This document shows, one piece after another, positions 1 to 10,908 of a DNA stretch of 64,000 bases. Both the position numbers and the translations under genes were made by a program. Origin of the DNA: Acanthosoma haemorrhoidale. Lineage: Eukaryota > Arthropoda > Insecta > Hemiptera > Acanthosomatidae. Each line of letters opens with the position of its first letter. The stretch's first letter is position 1. The notes beneath the pieces were generated by a model. That model was given only the letters and a program-made list of their open reading frames with translations. It did not search any database and had not been told where the DNA came from. Location: NCBI GenBank assembly GCA_930367205.1, contig OV884012.1, positions 149,001,405 to 149,065,404 of the forward strand, read 5' to 3'.

Positions 1-88
1 GAGCTCTCTGGGCTGTCTGTAAATACTTTATGAATGAGTGAGTTATTACTTATTGCCCAATGAGAATTGTAATTCTATCATAATAGAA
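1..88 (+). mobile_element. Family A Jockey LINE, 3' tail fragment
   Basis: The window opens inside the 3' tail of the LINE family called A here (defined at 14161-16866). The block matches the consensus order: 'ctctgggctgt', 'gtaaatactttatgaatgag', 'ttacttattgcccaatgag', then 'attgtaattctatcataata'. About 45 bp of the middle of the tail is deleted. The element's start lies outside the window. Confidence 0.8.
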
Positions 89-686
89 ATATGGCAGAAA
101 GAATAGTATTTTTAAAACATTAAAATTACGATTGTTGCGTGGGTTCCTGCCTGACCCTCTCTATATTCTGTCCCAGGCATTCATTTTTGATGGCTGTGAC
201 AAATGTAATAACAAATTAAAAGAAAAAATATAGTCTGCCTTAGTGTTTTGGAAGCTCTACAAAGGAAAGAAGAAATGAAGGTTTTGTGCCGGCCACAATG
301 CCCCATAGTGGATTTAATTGAAGAGAAAGCACGACAATTACCAGTTATTGAATCCAACCTTAGGAATGTCGGAATAATCATTGCTTCGATTATACAACAG
401 TCATTGTTAATTCAGTCTTATTCTCTAAGATACTGGCTCATCTGGGACATGGAACGTTCTCATACTTATCAATGTTCTTCCTTGAGTATATATCAGTGTA
501 GGGCTATTAAGTATTATTGATATTATTACATAAATTTATTTTAATACGACCGAATTTTGACTTAGTGGGGTTCTTACAAAAAAGTTAATACGACTCATCG
601 GCTGCCAAAGGAGAAAGTGAATATAATTATGAAAATATTGAGAAAAAAAAAAACAACACACGAATAAAAACAGCTAGTACCTTGTA
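89..686. other. AT-rich unique stretch, no gene recognised
   Basis: A 90-codon plus-strand frame (248-520) overlaps a 66-codon minus-strand frame (181-381). Neither shows a recognisable domain, and each has a rival frame on the other strand, so both look like chance. An A-rich run sits near 643-660. Confidence 0.5.
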
Positions 687-695
687 AATATTCGA

Positions 696-931
696 GGTTT
701 GTTAAAAAAGGTGAGCCCCATAAGCTTTATTGGAGTCAGTTCAGTCCAGTCACCTTTAATGTGTATAATTATACTTGTTTATATAATTTTTATAAAATAA
801 CAAAACCTGTATATAATGTAGCGACGCTACAGGAAATAAAAAAATAATTTGTAAATAGATTCGCCTGAGGATCTGTAATTGTATATAATTATCTGTAAAT
901 TTAAAGGCGCTAGGAAGAAAAAAAATATATG
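696..931 (+). mobile_element. Family E LINE, 3'-UTR insertion with 9-bp TSD
   Basis: This block is homologous, in inverted orientation, to the 3' UTR of the LINE at 36665-37523. Shared landmarks are 'aaaaaggtgagccccat', 'acaaaacctgtatataatg', 'gattcgcctgaggatct' and 'tataattatctgtaaattta'. It ends in an A-rich tail (about 916-925). The exact 9-bp repeat 'aatattcga' flanks it at 687-695 and 932-940, as expected for target-primed reverse transcription. Only 3' UTR is present, so the insertion is severely 5'-truncated. Confidence 0.85.
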
Positions 932-940
932 AATATTCGA

Positions 941-2829
941 ACAAGAAGAGTCAAGAGAATCAATATAACAAGAATTGCCCACTCCCTTCAAACATATTTA
1001 GTAAATAGTAATTTTTGTTTTTATGTTAACTTACGTAAATTATCCCAACAAACATTTCAACGATGATTTAAGTTAAATCAGTTCGATAACATAATCGCCG
1101 TACAGAAATGTATTCATAAGAGTTTTAAATAACAGCACTCATTTTGACTCAGGAATGTAAACTTTCCTAGTGGGGGGGGGGCATAAATAAGGATAGCACG
1201 CTACTTTATTCGAATAATTAATAACTACATTGCTTCAAAACAGGAGAACAAAACTGAAAATAATATTTTCGCCATGTAAAAAAGCATTTGTGGAAGTGTG
1301 TTTTCGTTTTTGGTTTTAACCTATCCTGGCTAGTTTGGAAAAACGAAATTTCTATGAAACTTATATTCTCTACACAATCGCCAGTTACTACAGTAACTAA
1401 TAGTGGAGTTTTATCACTAATAGTAAATAACATACTCCGAAGAAATAAAAACAGCCATACGGATTACTCACAGCACCTTTACAATTTGATGGCTGTGTAG
1501 AAAAACGCAACCGTGGTTGACAATTGGTGTCGCGTTTTTGTGGTTTTTCTTATTTCATCAACTCGTGCACATTCGATATGACGATTTTTCATTGTCCTTT
1601 GTCTTATAATATATATCTTTTGAGTTAGAAAAAATGACCTCACTCGACCTGCTAACGACCCTTTTATAAGGTTAAGTGAAGTAAGTTCTGCTAACAACCC
1701 TATAGAAGTATTACTGTTGATTAAGTTTAATTGATATGATTTTGAAATTATGGACCATTAATTACAAACTGGAGATGACAGAATAGACTTGTCAAAAAAA
1801 TTTTTAATAATAAATAATATTGTAGAAATACCAAAGGGTATTTGTTAATGTAATATAATACGTCTATCTACGATTGACAATGACCTAATAGGAAATTCTT
1901 CGTTGATTCTATTTGAACCGAAATAGAATGATTTGTACCAGAGTTCCTCTTAAAGTCCAACTCAAATCGGCACTGAAAATGGAATATATAGTAATTTATA
2001 ATTTACATTTAGGACAATGTTAACACTTATGAAAGACCCGAAGCATCAGACGTAATTGTTCTGGTCACCAGTGCGATGTTGTTTTTATTATATAAGAGAC
2101 AGTGTCTTTAGAAAATAAGGCACTAATAATACCACAGAGCTCTAATTGCTCTGCAACCTTTCCGACCTTATATTAAAACAGCTTACGCAATTAATAACGA
2201 AGGAGACATTTATATAATTGAGGAAAGGTCGTTTCTATTACGGGATCGACATGGGGGCAGGGGTGAGCATGACTGTAGGGAGAGGGGAGAAAGGCTATAA
2301 GAGGAGGGGATGTCATACGACTTAGGAAACAAAATTAGCCATGTCTTTGAAGAAGAGGTCCGGGGACCATCAAGGAGGAGATGTCCCGTGGGCTGTAGGG
2401 CGGTAGTGCTGGCCGGCTCAAAGGGAAATCAGATGGCAAAACTCCTCTGATTGGGCAAAGGGTGCAATCAGTAGCCACAAAGCCGACGTCAGCTAAGACG
2501 TATTACATATATACACTGCCACCGCCAGCAGGGTCACAAAGTAATTAGGGCCTACCTGTGTCATGGCCGACGGGTCATCCCTCAATAGTACCCTCTGTCT
2601 CTCCGCTAACTCTCCATGTCTGCATGTTATCTAGCCTTCGATCCCTGCGAAAGCTCCTCCTCTAGGGTCAAGTTTTGGTCAATTCTATATAAGATACAAA
2701 AAGAAATGAGCTCAAGGGAACCTTTTATACTTTTTTCACAATACTTTTTTTTTGGGGTGGTTTGTATGGGTTTTACTAATCAATATAACCCTAATTTCGA
2801 AAATTAACTTATACTTATTTAATTATTTA
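941..2829. other. Unique non-coding stretch with a GC-elevated island
   Basis: Mostly AT-rich with no supported gene. A G-run lies near 1171-1180. From about 2230 to 2620 base composition changes to GC-rich (purine-rich to about 2420, then mixed). No open frame with a recognisable domain covers this island. It could be a conserved regulatory element or an unrecognised repeat. Confidence 0.4.
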
Positions 2830-2958
2830 TTTCCAGTGACGCGGCTGACGTAGGAGCGCGGGGGACTTCCCAAGACTCCGCTTCCTCCTTCGCACGCGAG
2901 GGAGGTGACAACCATGTGGACTTGGGGGGGCCTCTGGGCTGTTTGTATATATAATTAT
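2830..2958 (+). mobile_element. Family A tail fragment
   Basis: The segment runs from 'ccagtgacgcggctgacg' through 'cttcccaagactccgcttcc', 'gagggaggtgacaaccatg' and 'cctctgggctgtttgta'. It starts at the 5' boundary shared with several other tails, and the last ~110 bp of the tail are missing. Confidence 0.85.
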
Positions 2959-3215
2959 TTATTCTCCCCTAAATTCCGTTTGTGGACTAAACAACGTTTG
3001 GACCTCTACATCGCTTTAGTCATATAGCCCACTTTGATGAGCCCAGCTATTGAAAGTGAGAGCTTCCCAGGGAAATTGTCACAACCCTTGTGCCATCCTT
3101 CCTTATGGATTATCTCCGCAGGGAAGATTCTCTAAACTTACATCCCTTATCCCATAACTTTTCCCAGTGTATTTTAAATCAATGAATATTTTTTAACTTA
3201 GATAGTGAGTCTAAA

Positions 3216-3640
3216 AAAGGCAAGAGCTAAACAGACTACTTCGAAGGACGTCCCAACTCTCAATAGATACTAAATTACTAATCAATAAAGTAATACTAAA
3301 CCCAATTTAGGCATACGAAATAGAGCAAAAAAGTCGAACATCAAATATTCAACCCTTTCAATCAAAATACCTGAGTTAATTTCCCCTATTACGTAAGCAA
3401 CGAAACCCTTCATAACGATTTTAATGTACCCTACACCCTTGAACTCATCCCTTCCAAGTTTATGAAATCCCATTGAAGCCTATCCAAACACTATAATCCT
3501 CTAGCACAGTCCGTAACCTGCACCACACATCCCTATAATCCTCCTCGGAGACTAAAGCGGCAGTGGCCACGTGACCTGTTTTAAATACGTGACAGTGGGA
3601 GTCATGGAAATGCCCATTTTCTCCAATCATACAGTGAGTG
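3216..3640 (+). pseudogene. Family A ORF2, C-terminal coding remnant
   Basis: This is the degenerate end of the Jockey-type polymerase ORF. It corresponds to the segment after the reverse transcriptase where these proteins read roughly 'SNIKxIQSFQSKxLR' and 'NAPYYVSNKTLHNDLNIP'. The DNA landmarks 'tcatccctataatcctcct', 'cggcagtggcc' and 'cgtgacctg' are shared with the copies at 7562, 31335, 41405 and 44717. Frameshifts and stops break the frame. The 3' tail is absent: the match stops at 'ctccaatcata'. Confidence 0.8.
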
Positions 3641-5797
3641 TATAATTCGTAATTTAATTGCAATATGTACAACATGCTGTGAGGAATTATTATTTAAGTC
3701 CCTAATTAAATACTATTGAACAACCGTTACTATAATAGAAAAAAATCAAAGATCGAAATTGTATGGTAGATATCGATTTATTCATGTATCCTTCTTTTAG
3801 ATATATAATATAATTATTATAAAGTCATAAATTATTATAGTTAATTGGTTAGTAGTCATCAAAATATTACAGTTTTTCAGTGGTAATCCGTGTTACACTG
3901 GACGGTTTTTGAAAATATTTTAATTAAATATACACGCAAAAAGATTTGGAAAAACTAGTTGATCTCAAAACGTTTACCAGGAAATCCAATCCAAATAATT
4001 ACGCTCGGATATTAATTACCACCAAGTTACCAATCAGTTGCAAGTGTCCACAATAGAACGGTCGAGTAGGTTCCAGTGTTACGCAAGAACCTCTTTGTAA
4101 AGATGGACTACAGCTGTATAGATTTACTTCGGCTTAGTTTCAATAAAGATCCTCATAGTCATTGAAGATACATAGAATATCTCATAAATATATTCACGTT
4201 TATCTTATTTCTTTTATCTACTACATATGATCCCATTGTCATCAGAACAAATTACCCCAGTCAGCAGCAATATCCAGTAGAAAAAGATTATTGCCTATGT
4301 AGGGGTGAAAGTGGTTGGTGCTAGGTTGTTAGCTCTCAACACTAATTTTGGTTTTCATGGCTCGAAATACCACATGAGGCAATATATAAATTATTGGCCT
4401 TCATTGGCGCAAACCCTAGCAAAAATGATTGTTTCAGTGACAAATTCTAAAGTAGATACGATGGAAAAAAATCAAAGTTTTTGTTGTTTTTAGGCATGTC
4501 AGCCACAAGGGCCATGCTATGATCATTTTCTTGATTTTGGTTTTGAAGCAGCAATTTAATTATTTTACTTTTATTATTATTTGGCAGGGCTGTAAATTTG
4601 TAATCATGTTTTAATACCTTTAAAGGTCGTGACTTTATATATTATGTCCCGAGTTTTTACTTAATGTTTTCAGAGTATTTTACGAATTTGATGTCGTTTT
4701 TAAAGTTTTAGGATGATTTGCTTCCTTCTAGCTTCCCCACGGTTAATTTGTAAGTGGCGATGTGTAGTGCCATCTAGCAGTTCGTCGATGCATTTGGGCG
4801 GAGGTACTCGAGATAGCTGTGAATCTGATGAGCAGTCACTGAAATCAGATCAATGAGTTTTCGAAGGATGATGATTATTTGTTAACAAATTATAGGAATT
4901 AAGCTTAACAAGGGGAAATTGAATACTGTATATAAATTGTCAATAATACTGTAAACCTTTTATTATTGCATTGGTAGATTAATTAATTGTGGATTCCCAA
5001 TGTGCTCTAAGTTATATTTTTTGTTACAATAAAAGCGCGTTTAACCTTTAAAGGCATGGCGTGAGGAAGGAATCTGCCGGCTGGCCCTGGCTATCTGGGC
5101 CTCTTTATTATTTAGAAGGCCTACACGTATTAAAAGCATTAATTTTTTCTACTACCGCCAGTGGGACGAGAATATCCAGTGACTCCTTATATATCATACA
5201 TGTCCATAGTCTATCAGCTGCTCAGCCGAAACAGACGGCTAACCAATTTCCACCTAACCTTCCCATGTCCTCTAAATAATAAAACAGAAATCAAATTTTA
5301 ACGATTTTAATAGTGGTCCGATTTCAATTGTTTATCGAATGAGCGACCTCTTCTTTCTGGCAGCATTTAGGTATTACTATTACTAAATGGTAGGTGGATT
5401 TATTGTTTCTGAAGTACACGCTTTTTGATCATACATGTATCACTGTAGTTCACGTTTCCAAAACTTGATTTTGACGGTAGCAAATATATTACCTCAAGTA
5501 CTCAAGTGGGAGGTTCTGCCTGTTTCCTTTGAAATACGAGTCATGAGAAATGACGTATCACTTTTAGCTGAACAACATATATCAGTTTCTTAAAAGTGTG
5601 GCCATTTCATTTCATTTCAATCGTGAAATGTTAGTTAACGGAAAAGAATTTATTTTACTGTGACCTCATTTTTAGCCATGGGTAGCCAAGGAGCTTTGAC
5701 TATGCCGTAATTTACCTTAAGACAAAATCAGCATTAGTAATAGTTAATGCCCGAAAATAATTGATATTATTTAATGTAACTTTTCAAAAAATATATA
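3641..5797. other. AT-rich unique stretch
   Basis: No supported gene. Frames at 4305-4493 and 5061-5279 are short and show no domain. Confidence 0.5.
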
Positions 5798-5892
5798 CAC
5801 AGGTGGTCTGAAAAGTTTCCGACCTCAACATGAAGATGATAATAAAATAAATAAAAGCTTTGCTAGGTCGGAAACTTTTCAGACCACCCTCG
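5798..5892. mobile_element. 95-bp mariner-type MITE
   Basis: Two perfect 24-bp inverted arms (5802-5825 and 5865-5888) face each other around a 39-bp A-rich centre. The arms contain 'tctgaaaagtttccgacc'. Including the less well matched outer bases, the terminal repeats are about 28 bp (three mismatches). They are flanked by TA dinucleotides at 5796-5797 and 5893-5894, as expected for Tc1/mariner insertion. It has no coding capacity, so it would be mobilised in trans. The terminal repeat differs from that of the mariner at 41772-43040, so that copy is not its obvious partner. Confidence 0.8.
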
Positions 5893-7561
5893 TACTACTC
5901 TTTAGCCTCTCATCAAAAAACAAAAGAGTGAAAATACTTAAAACATAATATTTAATAGATTTTCCTTCTTCGTTGTCATATCGGACCCCGGCACAACTCA
6001 AAAATGTAGCATTTGAGAAAAATCAACTTAAAGACTACCACAAAACTTGTATTTAAATAGTATACGCTTCTTTTAAATATCAGGTAAGTATTTATGGCGA
6101 TAAATTCTATAGAATACTAGAATGTCAATTTTGTAAAAACTTTTTTTTTTTACGACCCTGTGGATGAATTGCGAGGCTTTTCATGCAGATTGGGGCTCTT
6201 CAAACATTTATTTCAATGACGTAACCTCAAAATTGTCATTCTTTGCGATGTGTTACCTTTCTTGCCTCAAAGCTTCATAAATAAATATATACATATATAT
6301 GTGTATATACATACCTCGGCAGAGCGGCTGCATTCAAATTGCAGTCTTCTTTCTTGCTTTTTCCACCACTCTCTGGTATTCTTCCCTCTTACCCTCTTAA
6401 CTTCATCCTTACGACGAACGTGTTTTTAAAACCCTTTTTACCACTTGGACCTTCTTCCTAACATATATATTATGTATTAATTATTATTTACATTCTTACT
6501 TTAGTTATTTTGGATAATTTGTATTTTTTACAATATTTATGATTAAACTTGATTATTGATACACTCAGTGCCACCTTGTACAGGAGTAACCACTAGTAAT
6601 TGGTTTATCTTCTTTTATTTTAAAAATTTAAATTCGTATGATACTTTTTTCAATTTAAACTAATTCTTGGATGGTATTTTCTCTTCTGAGGTATGTTGTT
6701 CATTCATTTTGTTTCTTTGTGAGCCAGGGTTTAATTTAATTATTTGTACCTTGTTATTCACAGGGGACATGATCCTAGAACAAAGATTTTTTTTTGTATC
6801 TATCTTTCTGAATAGGAAATCTGATGTACTGCATGGAATTTCTCTGGAAGTTTTGGGACATACTTGTCTGAACTTATATCTGTATGAGATCCCACTGGCT
6901 GTTCTCTATGGCATAAAAGAGATGAAATATAAGCTTCCATATTCACAGGAAGGTATGACACGTTGACAAAGTAATTTCCATGTGAAGCCACGGCCACTCT
7001 TATCGAGCCGGCGGAATTAGAAGAATATTTGCAACTTGATGAAAAATGGTTCTGGAGCGTTATGCCGGCTGGTGATTTATTATTTCATTTCTTCTGAACG
7101 GAGCCCCAGCTGTACAACAACACGGACCACATTTTATGCAAAGGGAACATTATAAAGGTGGAAAGGAGCGGGACATTCATCGTTTAGTGAGGTCCCCCTT
7201 GTAAGTTATGCCCTCAGACCTGCGGCCGCTCCGTGTTCTTATCAGGAGTTAGTTGACAGTTGAAAGGCTTATTCAATCTTAGCTGCCTGTCGGTCCACCT
7301 ATTATTACCTCCACTGACATATACTATTCCTTCTGCTATCAGTTATCTCTTGTCTTCGCTCTCCTTTCAGCCGACTAACATATTGTCCCATCTTCTCTGC
7401 GAGTTATGTATCTGCTTCGCCGGATCAATTGCCACTTCGGGTAGTTTTCGTACGATGAAAATCGTGATCTAACGACAATCTAATTTACAAAATATAAAAC
7501 ATTAAACCTTGAGTTTATTGTTAGCCGTGAGTGTATATAAATGTGTTGAATCGTTTGTTTC
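5893..7561. other. Unique stretch with GC-elevated island near 6975-7260
   Basis: AT-rich to about 6970, including an AT microsatellite near 6282-6310, then a GC-richer island to about 7260. The 99-codon frame at 6667-6966 is overlapped by an antisense frame and shows no domain. No gene is supported. Confidence 0.4.
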
Positions 7562-7979
7562 AATCAATCAAAAGTCCTGAGAACAATAGTAAATGCCCCT
7601 TATTACGTCAGCAACAAAACCCTTCATAATGATCATAATATACCCTACATTCTTGAACTTATCCCTTCCAAATTTATGAAATTCCAAATTAAGCTATCCA
7701 ACCACCCTAATCCCCTAGCCCAGGCATTGCACTGTACCACTCATCCCTATAATCCTTGGAAACTGAAACGGCAGTGGCCTCGTGACCTGCTATAAATGCG
7801 TAACAGTGGGAGTCCTGGCAATGGCTAGTTTCTCCAATCACGTGGGACTTCTCAAGTGTTTGTAAATATTGTATGAATGAGGGAGTGAATGATGAACTGT
7901 AAATGTATGAATAAGAGCATTTTTCACAATTACTTATTGCCTAATAAGGCAGATTGTAATTTTAGCACAAAAAGAAGTT
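7562..7979 (+). mobile_element. Family A copy with internal deletion
   Basis: It contains ORF2 C-terminal coding DNA ('cttattacgtcagcaacaaa', 'cctaatcccctagcc', 'tcatccctataatcctt', 'cggcagtggcctcgtgacc') joined to the terminal tail ('gtgaatgatgaactgtaaat', 'ttacttattgcctaataagg'). An internal deletion after 'ctccaatcacgt' removes most of the region between coding end and tail. The reading frame is broken. Confidence 0.88.
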
Positions 7980-9920
7980 ATATATTTATATGTGTGTGTG
8001 TGTGTGATCGGAAATCGGCTTGGCTTTTATCGTCAAGATCCTTAAGGGAGAAGGACTTTGGTGTTGAAATTTAGGAGAAACTGGTCCAGTCATACATATG
8101 TCAAAATGTTGTCCATTGTCGTGCTGGTGTTTTTGTAACTGTCAAAAAGCACAAAAAAAGAAACTTCAAAATATTGTGCAAATCAGGCTTTTAAAGTTGT
8201 GGTAAAAAAGCGTCCCCTTTCACCACAGAATTTTAAATACAAATATTTAAAGCTCGTCAATAAACAAAATCTTCCGCACACAGATTAACTCATTCATTGA
8301 GTGTGAGTAAGGTGGCCAACATCTCCCGACCATCTTACAAAGTCATAATTATTATGTGTAAACATTATTAATTAATAAATTTGAATAAAATCTAGCATCT
8401 CTCATTCATCAACCTAAGCCGATAATCCAACATATTAATCTACTAACTGATATATTATTTATTCTGGTTTACATATATTTAAACTTTTTACTATCGCTGT
8501 TTTCGTGAAATCATATAAATTCAAATTTCATGACGGGATTAATATATTTAGAAAATCTTTTAATAAGTATTTAAAGCAGGTTGAAATAAACTTGTAATGT
8601 ATTATTTACTCTCTACATATTATAGGTGGTAGATCTACAAGCAGATAGTGGCAATAAACAGTGTTTTTCCACGACCTACCCATATTATGCAGATTTCAAT
8701 TTCTCGCATTAAACATATATTTTTTTCTTACAAAAATAATTAGTCACCATAAAAAAAAAAATTAATTTTTAAATAATTTGCCTTTTTTTGAGACAATTAA
8801 GAGGCAAAACGAAAACGGTTTGTGGTGCTAGGACAAAATCCGCATTGCAGATAACCCTAGGTTTACCTGGGTAATGTTCGCTGGAATATTCAGCCAATTT
8901 TGACGAAACCAGAAATAAAAGATACATTTGTCTACATCTGAGTTAATCCACGTAAAGTGATAAATGCCCATTCGTTTCTGGATAAATCTGGTTTCTTGGT
9001 TGTATAATGCTTGATTACAACTCAATTGCTTGCGAAGGTATTACACTTAATTTGTCCAACCGACGATTCAATAAATTTCTTTAGCGATTATTCTCATTTA
9101 AGGACACAAACGGATCTTGTCATGTTTCTTATGCATATTTGCCAATCCCAAAGGGAACGACCCTGATTTCATTTACGGGGTGGTTTTCCTAAAGTATGGG
9201 ACAGAAGAGTGGTCATACAAATGATTAAAAAAGTCTGACATTGCAGAGGTAATCATGGGAATCATGTAATTGAAATATATTTGAAAACAAATCAGGTAAT
9301 GCTAACAATAATGATTTCTTAAGTCCCATTGCAGAAGCTCTTTAAATAGAAGGTAACACAAAACGTTCTAAGCCGGAATTTTAATAGTTTTTTTTATATT
9401 TTTCAATAGTTGAAATAAAATGCTATAATAACGACACAGTTGTCGCGTTTGAAAAATTAACTGAATAAAGCAAAGCTGTCAATATAGTTTTTATTTATTA
9501 TTTAATCCCATCATTTAAACCATACTAAAAATAAATCTGCATATTCACTAACTGGATCTGTAACTCTCTTGAATTAGAAAGATGGGTAAGGAATGGCAAG
9601 TCGCTAGTGCATTGTGCACCGGTGGCCGTTCATAAAGGTTGAACCGGTTCATAGAAGGAGCTCTTCTATATAGAGGGGTTCTTCCTTGAGTACTGCTCTT
9701 ATTTGCATATCTGAAAAAAAAATATAGCACTGCTTATCACTGCTGAAGCTCCTAATAATACCAACTCCACTCTTGTTAAATCGTAACAAATGTTAGGCAT
9801 GACAAGGAAATAGATTCTACTCTAGGAAAATGGAAGGTACAGCAAGTTTAATTGTCAATTATCTTAAAAAATCTGTCATTAAAACTGAAATAGAGAACAA
9901 TTATTTAATTTTTTTCTTTA
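7980..9920. other. AT-rich unique stretch
   Basis: No supported gene. A (TG)n microsatellite lies at about 7990-8006. The small frames at 8828-9025 (-) and 9548-9730 (-) show no domain. Confidence 0.5.
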
Positions 9921-9924
9921 GAAT

Positions 9925-10124
9925 TACCTGAGCGTATGTGGCTCTCGCGCTCTTGGTCAGCCTCCGCTGGTTCGTATCCGGTGACGCTGCTGACAGAGGA
10001 GCGTGGGCTGACTTCCCAAGACTCCTCTTTCTCTTTCGCATGCGAGGGAGGTGACAACCATTTGGATTTGGGAGGGCTCTGGGCTGTTTGTAAATATTGT
10101 ATGAATGAGAGAGTGAATGACAAT
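9925..10124 (+). mobile_element. Family A tail, upstream half
   Basis: It begins at 'cctgagcgtatgtggctctc', continues through 'ggttcgtatccggtgacg', 'cttcccaagactcc' and 'gagggaggtgacaacc', and stops within the 'tgtatgaatgaga' region. The terminal ~90 bp are missing. The 75- to 79-codon frames here are translated LINE 3' UTR, not genes. Confidence 0.85.
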
Positions 10125-10324
10125 TCATATGTCATTAATACCATAACAAAGGTGATTATATAAGAATTATCTTGATTCTTAAATGATTACGTGTAATCTA
10201 ATACAAGGTATTTCAAGCCGTGCTTAGTAATTCTAATTGTCTTGTTTCTTTGGGTGGGAAACTGCTGAAACCACTTAACTTGTTACTTTATCACACCGAA
10301 TTAACAATTCAACGTAACATAAAG

Positions 10325-10640
10325 CTTGTCTAGGTTTGTTGGAGGTCACAAAGCCACCAGCAATAACATACTGATGGCCAGGGAGGATGGCCGACTTCTA
10401 GAGAAGTTCTTGTTGTGGGAGGTTGCTAGGTCTTGAATGAATGGGATGTTTAGATCAGCGTGAAGGGTACTGTTGTTGGTGTAGAAAGGATCGTTGGGTA
10501 TCTTGTGGATTGTGGATTGCAGGGATTGGATGCTACAGAATATCGGAAAGAATATTGGAGGGCTTGGCACCCTCTCAGATTCTATTTCGTAGGGCCAAGC
10601 AGTTTGGAGTATTGGAACCTACTTCTGGGCTTTTGTTTGG
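10325..10640 (-). pseudogene. Second Jockey-like LINE, ORF2 C-terminal fragment
   Basis: Read on the minus strand this gives the typical end of a Jockey-clade polymerase. It has 'IQSLQSTIHKIPNDPFY' followed by 'NSTLHADLNIPFIQDLA' and a degraded 'FSRSRP', matching the family pattern of a basic IQ-FQ segment, N-x-P-aromatic and DL-IP. The protein differs from family A at many positions, so this is another family. It lacks EN and RT domains (5'-truncated) and its upstream frame contains stops. Confidence 0.65.
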
Positions 10641-10682
10641 TATCTTATATCTTTGTCAGTATGTTAACCTTTTAAATTGATA

Positions 10683-10908
10683 TGGTCAGCCACCGCTGGT
10701 TCGTATCCGGTGGGACTTCCCAAGACTCTTTCTCTTCCGCATGTGAGGGAGGTGACAACCATGTGGATTTGGAAGTCCTCGGGGCTGTCTGTAAATATTG
10801 TATGAATGAGTGAGTGAATGAAAATTTTAAATATTGTATGAATGAGAACATTTATCACAATTACTTATTGCCCAATGAGGCAGATTGTAATTGTGTCACA
10901 ATAAAGCT
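10683..10908 (+). mobile_element. Family A tail
   Basis: It contains 'ccgctggttcgtatccggt', 'gagggaggtgacaaccatg', 'taaatattgtatgaatgag', 'acttattgcccaatgaggc' and 'attgtaattgtgtcacaata'. A short deletion removes 'gacgcggctgacggaggagcg' relative to other copies. The final 'aataaag' is where copies of the family end. Confidence 0.9.

Noticed and set aside
9960..9990. 'ggttcgtatccgg' in family A tails as a tRNA B-box
   Set aside because: It resembles the B-box, but no A-box or cloverleaf precedes it and it is an internal part of a LINE 3' UTR.
9901..10163. Several 75-79 codon frames on both strands
   Set aside because: They are translations of the family A 3' UTR. The same holds for frames at 22852-23151, 31384-31695, 44349-44666, 52943-53219 and 55855-56083.
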